From the NCBI GenBank assembly GCA_963921825.1, contig OY997588.1:156551618-156615617 (forward strand): 64,000 nucleotides of DNA, written 5' to 3'. This document shows, one piece after another, positions 64,000-64,000 of this stretch. A model generated the notes under the pieces. That model did not search any database. It saw nothing but the letters and a program-made list of their open reading frames with translations, and was not told where the DNA came from. Every line of letters starts with the position of its first letter. The first letter of the stretch is position 1. This DNA comes from Erodium maritimum. Its lineage: Eukaryota > Streptophyta > Magnoliopsida > Geraniales > Geraniaceae. The position numbers and the translations under genes are program-made.

Positions 64000-64000
64000 G

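Overview
The window is plant nuclear DNA. It has introns with GT-AG and some GC-AG borders, plant-specific gene families (AHL, type II MADS-box, MYND-type UBP), a nuclear tRNA-Glu, and dense small transposons of the PIF/Harbinger, hAT, CACTA, MULE-MITE, TRIM and LINE/SINE types. The gene set points to a eudicot; an asterid is my guess only.

Layout. About 0.6-4.3 kb is a transposon cluster with a triple nest. 5.1-12.0 kb holds a complete 11-exon ubiquitin-specific protease gene of the UBP16 type (+), whose introns carry several MITEs. 12.5-15.06 kb holds a tandem repeat and a 2.2-kb Harbinger derivative with a broken Myb-like ORF1. 15-24 kb is intergenic, with a TRIM retroelement, a hAT MITE, LINE-like remnants and a degenerate tandem repeat. 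An intronless AT-hook/PPC (AHL17-type) gene is at 24.24-25.19 kb (-). After a mostly empty stretch, an intronless J-domain/AT-hook gene is at 32.60-33.59 kb (-), followed by a 441-bp tandem duplication. 35.7-37.8 kb is a hAT element inside a hAT element. 42.7-45.0 kb is a CACTA element inside a long-inverted-repeat MITE, and the CACTA contains another MITE. An 8-exon SVP/StMADS11-type MADS-box gene is at 47.92-53.98 kb (+). Its upstream region is present three times (37.85, 47.46 and 57.50 kb), and the third copy is followed by a fused exon 3/exon 6 relic at 58.83 kb. A tRNA-Glu(UUC) gene is at 60.4 kb (-). The right edge carries the first four exons of a gene resembling the plant ULP2-type SUMO protease (+).

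The genes are ordinary, independent nuclear genes: deubiquitination, probable SUMO deconjugation, two chromatin or transcription factors and a co-chaperone-like protein. They do not form an operon or cluster. The most notable content is the transposon archaeology. Several insertions carry exact target-site duplications, and two have an empty site preserved in another copy within the window. The other notable item is the segmental triplication around the MADS gene. I found no credible new defence or metabolic system.
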